Assembly: GCF_036785885.1 (NCBI RefSeq)
Contig: NC_092312.1
Span: forward strand, 21,532,001-21,596,000
Source: Coffea arabica
Lineage: Eukaryota; Streptophyta; Magnoliopsida; Gentianales; Rubiaceae
Reading direction: 5' to 3'
Length of the DNA stretch: 64,000 bases
A program made the position numbers and the translations under genes. Shown here one piece after another: positions 24,546 through 35,337 of the stretch. Position 1 is the first letter of the stretch, and each line of letters opens with the position of its first letter. Below the pieces are notes generated by a model. It had not been told where the DNA came from and made no database searches. It worked only from the letters and a program-made list of their open reading frames with translations.

Positions 24546-27500
24546 TCATCTTCGGGACTCATTTTCAGATAACTTGTCTCTGAGATCCTTGAGGGCCTCC
24601 ACTACCTCTGAATCAAGATTGTGCTTCAGCAATTTACCTTGCATGGAAGTCGATCTGCACAGGAATGTAAAACATTAAAAACTTAATGTTAACAGATCGC
24701 CAACCTCCCTAATGTTTTGGGTCTAACCACAGCCACGAAGAGAATCATACAGCAGTAAACATATGGATTTTATGAAACGGCATGAAAGATCAAAGCCTCC
24801 CCTGGCCCCTATGGGCAGATGATGAAAAGACAAACTTAATATAAATTGGGGAATGTTCACTAACTCCAGATTGGTAGGGCAAAAAATTAAGGTCTGAAAA
24901 AAGATGACAAAGTAGCCAGCCTTGCCCATTAGTCATCCTGCCTATTTGGCTTTGGGGCCTATGTTGTGACTACCATGGCTGCCCATCCAGTTATTTCCAT
25001 ACAAACTGCAGAAGTGACAGCATCTGTCCGCGGTTCATTTGCTTGCATAAAGAGGCAAAGAAAGTAGCTAGTTCTATCAATTATAAAAAGGAATCGGGGG
25101 TTTACTGACTTTACATTGTGCAAACACAATTCAACCATACAGAAAACCTTCCCCCCCCCCCCCCCCCCGGCCACAATTACCAAGATCAGCTGTTAAAAGC
25201 TCCATCTCCAAAACTTTTTATAGCATTATACTAATGTCCTATAGCCTTGAGTAATTTCACTCTATTTAACTTATTCAAGTATCAATGGATTAAATGTCCG
25301 GATTTACCCATACGTAACTATATCCAGAATGGGGGGTTGAAAATGACAGAGAAGGATGGGCAAGCCAAAAGAAAAAGAAAGAATTGATGAGATCATACAG
25401 AGCAAGAATTGTACCTATGTTCATGGAGCATCATCTCCATCTCTTTTTGCGAAGCTTTTATCTGCATTAGTCTTAAAGCATCAAAAACTTGAGCAAAGAA
25501 TGAGCAAAAAACTAACTAATGGTTATGAATATCTATCTAACCTAGAAGTCCAATTTCATGCCAAGTGCACACTTTCTGAAAGTTTAAAATCTATCTAAAT
25601 CGTGATTATACTAAATATTGTTCAGTCTAAATACACATCAATCCCAGCCACACCACCAAAACAAGGGCAAAAAGAAAACAGAAGGAAATCAATAATCTCT
25701 CAGCAATAAGATGCAAATCAAGAAAATTTTCAGCTTGCCACAAAATTAATCAAGGAGAAACCTGCAATTTGTTAAGTTTGCAAGGACAGACCAGGAATTT
25801 TCACTGAACCAAAAAATCAAAGTCATACTGCATATGAAGTCACTCATCACTGAGTAAATTAAGATTTTAAACCCCGATCCCCAACTCTCCACAAAGAAAC
25901 AATGGACATCTAGAAAACCTACAATGACATCATACTGACTCCCATTCGATTATCATGCTAAAGCACCACATGCCTCAATATTCCTTTGGAATTTTACCTC
26001 AGACACCAAAGCCTTGCTACTCCATACAAAAGCTCCCTAATGAAGATATTAAAACCAGTATCAGTTTTAAATTTGGCAACAACTGTATAACAGGATTACA
26101 AATCTACAAGTTAAGGGCATACTGCTCCATATGCAGCATGCTGCTGAGAACGATCTGATGTGACAACCCAAACTTTTGGACAGCCATCCTCTCTCAAAGC
26201 TACAACCTAATCATGTGACAGAAATATCAGAAGATCAATGCAAATGGTAACTTTACAGAAAGAAACAGTTTCTACTAAGAAAGTAAGATGATCACAAAAT
26301 TGTCATGTATGTGAAACTATGACAGCCAAATGACAACAGAAACTGCACATAACATGTCACCAAATTGCAATAATAACAAGAAGGTGCAGCAAATAGAACT
26401 GCTACACACCCTGACAGGCTGCACAAGTATATTGTCTTTGCTATGAAGCAGAAGCTAGGAGCTCACAGTTACACTTTCAAAAGCAGAATGCACTGCCACA
26501 ATCTCAACTAAGACCACAACCCTAGCCAAAAATTATTGAATAAATACCTAGTCATTGGAATAAAAGACAAATTATGTTAAAAGAGTGAGAAACTGAAAAA
26601 CAGTAGAAGCAAATGTAAGATTTTGGAACTCAAAGATGAAGTTTTTCTCGTTTTAGTTCATAGCCTAACAGTCATAAGCTATGACTTCTATTCTTGCATG
26701 CTACTCCTAGTCCTGGGCAAACTAAACAAGTTATATTTACGTAAAAGATCAAAGAAGGGACAGGAGGTGGATAGAGTTCTTAAGTTTAAAATTAGCAAAA
26801 TTGATGAACTAATTTTGAGATAACAACTAGAATCACATTCATTTCATCACCTGGAACTTTAGCCTGAGCTAGCTAGTCCATCCAGTGGAGATTCTTACTT
26901 CTAGAACACATTTCATTAAGCAGTAGTGAACAAAGAATTTCTAGAACCACATTGAGAAATTGCACAGGAAAGAGAGTCGTGTAAATGATTAACCTGACTC
27001 AAGTGGCAAGATAAGATGTACCTCTTTCTCAATCCAAGCATCAGCACAAGTTTCACTCGAATACACCATGTCAATGCTGCAATTTCACAACTTTTAAGGT
27101 TATGAAAACTTCTATCATGCTTATCAAGCAAAGAACTGCTAATGTTCAATATAGACAACTGAGGCTAAAAATGGATTTGAAACACAAAGAAACTTGAGAC
27201 ACCATTAAAAGAGAATACTTTTCACACAAGTTTTTCCATCTTCCTCTCAAAGAGAATTATAAGCAACTAACCTTGCATCACCAAAATGAACATATAGATC
27301 TATTGGCAAGAATGATAGTTAAATGATTTTCTATTTTACGTCAACTGTAATATATTGACATACATAACTTCAAGAAAACAATATATACAAATTCTGTTAG
27401 TGAATGCTTATGGGCATATTGAGGACTGAAAAACCAATGATTAGTTGCAGAACCAATATTCAATGTGTTGTTGAACAATAAGAATGATGTGACTGGAGCC

Positions 27501-30500
27501 AACCAACACTGCTATTCATTAGTGCTTGACCAACAGAAATGTGTCATAAGACTAATTTGCTGAACTCATTCTTAGATGGCTTCACCAAGGAGAACAGATG
27601 TACTCTAAAGATTCTTATAGACAAATAGTCTCAGGAAATTATAGGCAGATACTTGCACGCCGATGCTTTGCAAAGAATATACATTGTGACAGAACAACAA
27701 AAAGTTCTTGTGATCCAGAATAATAACTAATAGATAATATTAAATTGAATGGGCATAGTGACGTATAAACACAACAAAGACATAGGAAAAAGAAGTTACC
27801 CAGCAAAACTCTCTTTATGTGTTGGCAGCCCTGACATCATGGCATCAAATACAACCACCACTTTCACCTCTGCAAATGTATACAAAGCTATAATGAGTTT
27901 CAACAGCAACATGATATTTAACAAATGCTGTATCCTATTGCATTTAAGAAAGCGTCCATGCGAAAGGACCTGCAATTCATTATAAAATATAATATTTTTA
28001 GAAACGTTCTAGATAGAAACCAAATCCAATGGCAATTTTTCTCTTTTTGGAGCAAATGTACAAATCAGAAAGCCTTTAAAAATCACAAGAACTCAACTTA
28101 CGTGATAAAAGAAATGGAGATTCCCAATCTAAATATACAAAATTCTTTTAGGCACAAATATTAAACAGAGTAAAGAAACTGATATAGGGTAAAATCCAGA
28201 GATAAGAGTGCTGAAGAGCCATTATTTGAGAAAAAGTACGAAACTAAGAAAAAAACTCCCCCCAAATTATTAATATGCAGCCAAGAATAGTCTAACAACA
28301 ATATTTTGAAACTTATTAGGGCCAAACAAAATTTAGGATGAAAATGAGTCAATAAAAGCATACCATGCAAAAGAAAAAATTAATTTCGAAAATCTACACA
28401 AACAAGAGCAGAGCAGAATCCACCTTAGATTGATTAAGCTCGGTCATAATTATCAAAAGAAAGAGAACAGAAGACTCTAATCATACTACTTGAAACTTTA
28501 ATAATAGAGTCCACACAACGTAATACTACCAAAGGAGAAAATGCACAAACCTCTTAGCATGCTAAATGTAATCAGTTCATCAACAAGCTTTTGCCGAGCA
28601 ATGTCTAATCTGCCATTTGTGAAATGCTTCTTCAATTTTGGCCAATATCCACAGACATTATAGCCATCCACAAGCAAAACAGGAACTGCTGTTTCTATGC
28701 CTTGGTTTGTGCTATTATAGAAATAAACAATTCAAAGAATTTCAAAATAGCTCCAAAAAGCAACCTAGTATAACCTATGTTACTCAGACTCAGCTACCAA
28801 GTCCTGTCAACATGGCTACTGTAGTGCAAAATGAAGAGTCGGACAGATACAGCAGGGCAAAGTGAAGAGTCCAAGTAACATAGAGTATAACAAATGATAC
28901 CCAAGAAGACCTGGAAAATGAATTACTAGTAAAGGCTCAAAGTAGGATCACGATAAAGTTCTGTTTCTTCTTCTAAAATCTCCTCTTTCTCTGCCCTCTT
29001 TCTGCGGTAACTAGTTGCAGGCTTAGGTGTGTTTGATTTTCTCTTTTGGAACTCCTACAACAATATTTTAACAAGAAAATCAATACCAGTAACCGTAAAT
29101 AGTCTCTAATATAGCCAGCATGAAGCTAAGGTGTTAAATTACCTTCCATAGTCTTAAGAACTGTAAATTCTGCTTCAAGTTTGTTGTGATTCTTGGAGGT
29201 GGCATCTCAGAGCCCTGTTACAAGCAAGATTCTTAGAGTTAAAGGTGCACACATGGATAGTTTAATGAATATTGTTCACAAGACCTTTCCAGGATCTTAA
29301 GACAAACTCTGAAGAAACCAAGGGTTTTCTCTTGTTTCAAAGCAACGCCCAGAAGACACCAAAAAGAAAAAATCACATTAAATGACTGAAAAGAATAGAT
29401 ATATGATGGGCAGCTCCAAATGAAGGAGATCTGCGGCTTCTTCACATTGGCCTTCACACGGTTCAGAATTTCTTTGGAAGGGAATTTTGGTCTAGATATG
29501 GATAATTATACTTTTCTCTACACCCTCTCTTCCTCTTCATTTTGCTCACAAATTTGATGCTGACAAGAAGGTTTAGGTAGACATTAGGTATCACATTGCC
29601 TAGAAAGTTTAGTATTCAGGGATATGAAAAGAATGTTAAGTGAAAGTACATGGAAATGCCATACAGTTAAATGCACGTGAATATGTTTACTTCATTAAAT
29701 GCGTTATGCACCTTAAGTAAGACGACGTTAGAAGTATCAAAGATAACCAAGTGGTTGAAATGCGTTATTGAAACGTTGCTACATCAACAAGATGGAAGTG
29801 AGTCCATCCTTTGATACCCGGCTTCTTCCTTCTCTCTCCAATTTTGGCTCATTCACGTCGTTCTGTTCTGATTCACCAACTCCTATTTTTCCTACTTCTA
29901 TTCCTTTTCCATGTCATTGAAGGAAACTCACGTTTCTGAAACAGAATTTTTTCATCCAACAAGGATCCTGTATCATCTTTCACATTATCCATGTTAACAT
30001 GGAGAAAAGAGGATCACATATGTAAGATGATTTATCTCTAAGTGCTACAAGGTAGTATTTTGACCTCTCATATTTCTTCATTAATGGTTTTAGTGCAGTT
30101 CTCTTATTCAATTATAACAAGCCTACAGTTCAAAGAAAATTCGCATCATCCCTTTTTTTCCTTCCCTTTTTTGGCGTTTCATGATCAGTTGCTTGATATT
30201 TTAAAGAGAAGTTTCCCCATTTTTTTAAGTATATATCAATCTTCAGACTCATTTCTGAGTTGGGAAATGGCAGCTATTAATATTTTGTTACTTTTGAGCT
30301 CCAAAGATGTATGTAGCATTCCTATTTCTCACAGTACATGGATGCACAATTCAACTGAGCTGTTCTGACTGATTAACAAGAACATACTTGATCTATCTTG
30401 CCATGAAACCTAACAGCCGAAATCTCCCAAAAAAGCAATCAAAATGTTAGAATCTTTAGGTTCAAATGTTCCAATGCTTGGTTCTTCTTTGGCCTATATC

Positions 30501-31299
30501 TTCAGTGATCTCCCATTTAAACTACTACTATCTTTAGCAAAACTAACCTTCAAAGAAGTTTCAAACCACTAAAACCTCAACCTTTGGGACTACCAAGTCC
30601 TGTCTTTACGAATGCCTTCTAAAACTCATCCTATACTCCAAAGGACATAATCTTCAAATCTACCTTCTCAGTTTCCTTTCCGCACCCCAAATTTCACCCA
30701 AGATAATTCAAATTGTAAAAAGGAATATCAACCCTATTGCATCTACGACAAAAGAAACCTTCTTGCCTTATAAAGAACCTTCAATCCCTCACAGTCATCC
30801 ATTTTCTTCGAAGAACCTTTTGGTAGCTTTGTACTTGTCTAAATCCATCATACTACATCCCCAAGTAAGGATCATGATCTTCACTTGCCTAAGTATACAC
30901 TTGACCAAACAAATAACAAAACTTTCTACTTCTCTTTTCTTCTATTCATTTCCCATTTTCGTTTCCTAAGTGACCATCTACTCAACTACAACTTCATATC
31001 TTAGCACATAAAAATGCAATCTTTTTCCAAACCATGCACAAAACATAATGTACCGATCACTGATTAACGCACTCAGTTCATATCAGCATCAAATCAATTA
31101 AAATACTATCAACAATTCTAAAAGAATCTAAAAATGTTACCTTAGGTGAAGGAGCTTGAGGCTTCTTACTTTTCTTGGCAACAATCTTGGAAGAGTAATA
31201 GGAATGGCAAAATCCATATCCTCCAGTATCAGGACCAGCAAAGCCATTGTATGCTGATAAGAAAAGTGAAGTTTTGGCAAGTGATGCTGCAACTTTCAT
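24546..31299 (-). CDS. YacP-like NYN-domain protein (putative endoribonuclease)
   Basis: Ten short exons on the minus strand, all GT/AG: 31299-31141, 29214-29143, 29054-28927, 28711-28551, 27869-27800, 27076-27022, 26206-26123, 26036-25998, 25461-25415, 24654-24546. They join in frame to 307 residues. Residues 1-50 are Ser/Ala/Lys-rich and could be an organelle transit peptide. A basic linker (about 54-118, with KRKSNTPKPATSYRRKRAEK) precedes the NYN (PIN-like) domain at about 128-256: VLLVDGYNVCGYWPK (Asp135), VVVVFDAMMSG (Asp182), ETCADAWIEKE (Asp209), VWVVTSDRSQQ (Asp233) and GAFVWSSKALVSE. These four Asp fit the metal-binding acidic set of PIN/NYN nucleases. Bacterial relatives include YacP/Rae1, a ribosome-linked mRNA endonuclease. 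The C-terminus is helical and charged. An in-frame stop lies six codons upstream of the chosen ATG. From memory the Arabidopsis counterpart is At2g02410. Nuclease activity is inferred. Confidence 0.9.
25151..25168 (+). repeat. poly-C run of 18
   Basis: Eighteen consecutive C on the plus strand (poly-G on the sense strand of the NYN gene), inside the intron between its last two exons. Homopolymers of C this long are rare in plant DNA, and the length is liable to sequencing error. Confidence 0.9.
29215..31140 (-). other. large first intron of the NYN gene
   Basis: About 1.93 kb between exon 1 (ends AAG|GTAACA) and exon 2 (starts TAACAG|GGCTCT). No inserted gene or clear transposon was recognised; the frames of 108 and 68 codons on the plus strand have no domain. 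Confidence 0.6.
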
Positions 31300-33640
31300 G
31301 AGTCCAAGACTATTTCACCAATCTTGAACACCATTTACAGCAAAACTGATGCTCAATCATCTCTGCTTCTCTCAATTATCTTGATTGCACCATACAAAAA
31401 TGGTATCAGTTAACGATTCTTCTAGTTGTAAGCTATCTTAGTCCCTCTGCAGATATATCCATTGCTAAAAAGAACCCATTAAAATCAAAAGATGGGAAGA
31501 AAGAAAAATGGAGGGACTTTCTATTGGTGAAAGCTTCTGTGCCCCGACTACGGTGGCTGTTGCCGTGGCGTTCATTAGGCCACCCGTTCATTTGGAGACC
31601 AATTTAGTCTTTTCATTAGTCAGGTAAGCTCTTTTTTCTTTTCTTTTTTTTTTTTTTTTTTACTCTGAGCAAACTATACAAAATCAAATCACTACTCACT
31701 AGTAAATTTTTGCAACTACGGTTAAGGGCATATTTAATGTATGTGCAATTTAAAAACAATTAAAATGAATTAATATTATATGAATTTTGTTTTTCACATA
31801 AACATAATTTATATAAACTAATTAAATAACTTTTATTTATAAGGCTATAGTAATTTGGTACAACTTACAATACTTAAAGGTGGTTCGGAGTAGTTATGTT
31901 GGTAAAATGTGATTAGATAATTAAGCTAAAAATTTAGTTTCTACAAGGATAAAATTGAAAACTCAAAAAATTATCAAAAAAGTTTACACTAACTACCACC
32001 TCACTTATTTTATATATTGTATAAATAGTCCAATTTTAAAGGAGACTAATTTGTCAATCGACTCATTTGAGAAAGTGGAATGAATAGGGAAAATTCAACA
32101 ACATGAACAAGTAAAGATTTCTCAATTGAAGTTTGGCACTCGCTTTTAGTTCAAAATTTTATTTTTCCAATGACACTAGCGAAAAATCCTTTGGAAATAT
32201 GTCAACAATTTATATTCAAATTGACACTTATATCTTAAAGAAAGGTGAATTGTTGAACTAGTCCTCAACACTTTTACTTGTCTTTTAATCATCTATTCTA
32301 ATTCATTTGGTTTATGTCCTCAAAATTTAATCTTTATACCATAGTTCCATATTCATCTTCAACGGTGCAAGGCTAAAATAGGCAAATCCAAAAGCAGATT
32401 TCCCCTTATCTTTCATTACCATCTTTTGTTCTTTTTTTTGGGCACACTTTCCAACATATTCTAGTAGTATTCGCTACTGAATTTGATTATATAGGTGGTT
32501 GGACAAAGAAAAAAAGAAGTTTTTTTTTTTATAGTTTTTAATAAAGCGAACCAGAAAAATACCGTTACCATAATATTCGGCTAGTAATAAGTTGTCCCGA
32601 AAAGCTATGCTAAATAGAGAAAGATTTTGCCAATTAAGGAAAAAAGAAGGGAAGAATGATGGTAGATGGTAAGAAGATGTTTATAGTTTTTTTTTTTTAA
32701 AAAAAATGGTTTAAAACATTTCTCACATTTCATTGAATGAAATTTTTCATCCTTCAATTTTAAAATAGTAACTTTAAGTTTCTTAAAAAATCAAATTGAT
32801 AAAAATTTGGTTCCAAACTAGATTTTTCACCATTTTTTATTCTGAATTCATCAAGTGACCTGTATATGGTTATTTATTTAATGATAAAAAGGTTAGATCA
32901 CATTTGTACTTCAAATAAAAAATTAATTTATATTCGTTTTTGTCTCTAAAAAAGTATGATTGACTCAAATCATATTCATTTTATTCTAAAAAAAAGTAGG
33001 ATCGGACCCAATTTATATTCATTTTTGCCACTAAAAAAGTCAAATCTAACATTTTTTTTACATAAAAAAATAATTGTATATAAGTTATATGGTGATTTCA
33101 AGTTAAAAGGTGATCAAAAACCTAAGTTGGGATCAAAATTTATTCATTAGATTTTGTAAGGAACATAAAATTATCATTTTAAAAGTGAAAGTCAAAAAAA
33201 TTTATTTGGCGAAATGTAAAGAACGTTTTAAATGATTTTCTTTTTTTTTTTGAAAAATTTTGAATTTTCATTGCTATGGACAAAAAAGATTACACTTCGG
33301 TTTGTCTTTACACTTCCCTAAATTGTCAATTTAAATCACTCGACCTCTATACAACTTTGATTCCTTTGACAAATCCCAAATTTCAATCGCTTTTTAACTC
33401 TTTTTTAGTCTTAACTATTAGTGAGTGAGCATTTGGGCCTAATGGTGTAATTGAACTGAAATGAGCTCGAGCAATGTCATGCTCAAATTCAAGCTCGACT
33501 CTAAGTGCTTGAGATCGATTGAGCAGAAGAACAGTAGTTCAAATTCGACTCGCAAAGATCAATAAAGAGCTCATACTCGATTCGATTGACTTCGATGTTA
33601 AGTTAGGATTTAGGTCTTTTATGAATTTTTTATTCCTTTA
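31300..33640. promoter_or_regulatory. upstream side of the NYN gene; left half of a bidirectional spacer
   Basis: About 4.0 kb separate the divergent starts of the NYN and SDR genes. The first 300 bp next to the NYN gene are comparatively GC-rich (near 31540-31600, GCCGTGGCGTTCATTAGG) and probably contain its promoter and leader. Further right it becomes AT-rich, with poly-T tracts and a three-copy repeat of about 45 bp at 32922-33041. No gene seen. Confidence 0.45.
32922..33041. repeat. three tandem ~45-bp repeats
   Basis: Three successive diverged copies of a unit of the form A(A/T)TTATATTC(G/A)TTTTTG..CTAAAAAAGT begin at about 32922, 32966 and 33010. A 64-codon frame through the repeats is a by-product. 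Confidence 0.6.
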
Positions 33641-33649
33641 AAATTTTAA

Positions 33650-35215
33650 GTGGATTAAATTGACTCTGAAACTAGTTATACCACAGAAGATAAGGGTTGA
33701 AATGTACTATTGAACATAGTACATGCTATACCCCTACTTGAGTATGCTGGGCTACTGACCCATTAGATAGAACCAATATTAAACTTATCCAATTTAGTAC
33801 TGCCATATCATACTTCTCACTTAACTAGTTAGCTAAAAAAAGAGATGAAATTGACTCCAATGCCCATGAAACTAGCTCTACTACTGAAGGTAAGAGTTGA
33901 AATTTCTCAACAAGTTCCGAACACTTATGTAATCTAACCCATGTAAATATAATTATTTAATATTTATATTAATGCTGGCAATGTTTTAAGACCCAGTCTG
34001 GACCGCCCCGTTGAATCAATTAAATCGTCGATTGGGTGGCTGTCTGAGCGCGGTTATGCTTCAAACCCAGTAGGACTAAAAAAGTGTTGTATTTAGTGAA
34101 AACCAATTTCGATTGGTCCAATCGGTGAACCATCAAACCAGAACAATTTTTTCTAAACTAGTTTGGTTCATTCAATTGGTCAAAATTTTAAAAAGAAGAG
34201 AAAAAGTAAAACAAAAAACAAAAAACATAGAAACTAATTAGATAACTGCAACCTATTGTCGACTCAAGTCAAGACCTAAGACTTCAATCTTCTTTCTTTC
34301 TTCAATTTACTAATTTTCTTCAAAATTTTCTCTTCTGAATCATCCCTCTCTTTATCATCTCATCATTAATCTCTCAAATTCCTTCGCCAAAGCTCAATTT
34401 TGTGTCTAAATTATATGCGCTATGATTTTTTTTTTGTTTTACTTTGTAATTTACTAATTTTCTAAAATAAGATTCTTATTTTCTTGGTGTCAAGCTTGTC
34501 ATATAGGTAGACTTATAGCTCTTTTTTGCCTTGCTTTTCTTGTATTTTGCTTTGTATCTTTGCTTTTCTTTTAGTTTATTTTATTATAAACTTAATAACA
34601 AAAGAACCATAGTTATGATCACATGCCTAAACCTTTGTAGCGGGAAGTGTAGATTGCAGATATGATAAAATTAGCAATGTATAATTTATTTTTTATTTAT
34701 GTATGATATCACGGATTGAAAATGATTAGTCCCATAGTTTAACCAGTGACTCGTGACCTAGTAACTTTTCCGAGTTAACGAACGATTTGGGTTTTAAAAC
34801 CTTGAATGCTGGACAAGACTCCAGTAGCTATCGAACATGGTATGCCCCTACTTGAGCCTGCTGACCCAGTGAATAAAACCAATATTAAACTTATCCAATT
34901 CAGTACGGGCACATCGTACTCCCTCACTTAGCTAGTCAGCTTAAAAAAGGGTTAGATTGACTCCAATGCCCATGAAACTAACTTATCCATACAAGGTAAC
35001 TGTTGAAATTTCTTAATAATTTCTGAACATTTATGTAATTTAACCCATATAAATATAATTATTTAATAAATACATTAATACTGGATAAGGCTCGATGAAC
35101 CATGCAACATACTATACACCTACTTGAGTGTAGTGACCTATCCGATGAAACTACTATTAAACTCATCCAATCTAGTATTGCCACATCATACTCCCTCACT
35201 ATCTAGTTAGTTAAA
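33650..35215. repeat. array of ~200-290 bp direct repeats upstream of the SDR gene
   Basis: Successive diverged copies share blocks such as ATTGACTCCAATGCCCATGA, CCCCTACTTGAG, ACCAATATTAAACTTATCCA, AATATAATTATTTAAT and AATRCTGGA. Copies lie at about 33650-33850 (partial), 33850-33978 resuming at 34805, 34813-35090 and 35091-35215 (partial). The last ends about 120 bp before the SDR start codon. A transposon (33979-34804) interrupts the array. Confidence 0.75.
33971..34812. mobile_element. Mutator-like MITE inserted into the repeat array
   Basis: An 826-bp element from 33979 (CAATGTTTTAAGACCCAG) to 34804 (inverted: CAAGGTTTTAAAACCCAAAT). The 8-mer AATGCTGG flanks both sides (33971-33978 and 34805-34812). 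Removing the element and one 8-mer restores the repeat unit, since the other copy reads AATACTGGATAAGG at the same point. No coding capacity. Confidence 0.85.
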
Positions 35216-35337
35216 AAAAAAGTAAAAAAAAAATCCATATTTAATCCAACACTCTTTAATTTCTCTATTTCTCACAAATTAAAACAAAAAAAAGGAGGAG
35301 TCCTTCAATTTCAAGTTGATCCCAGCTTCCAACAGAT

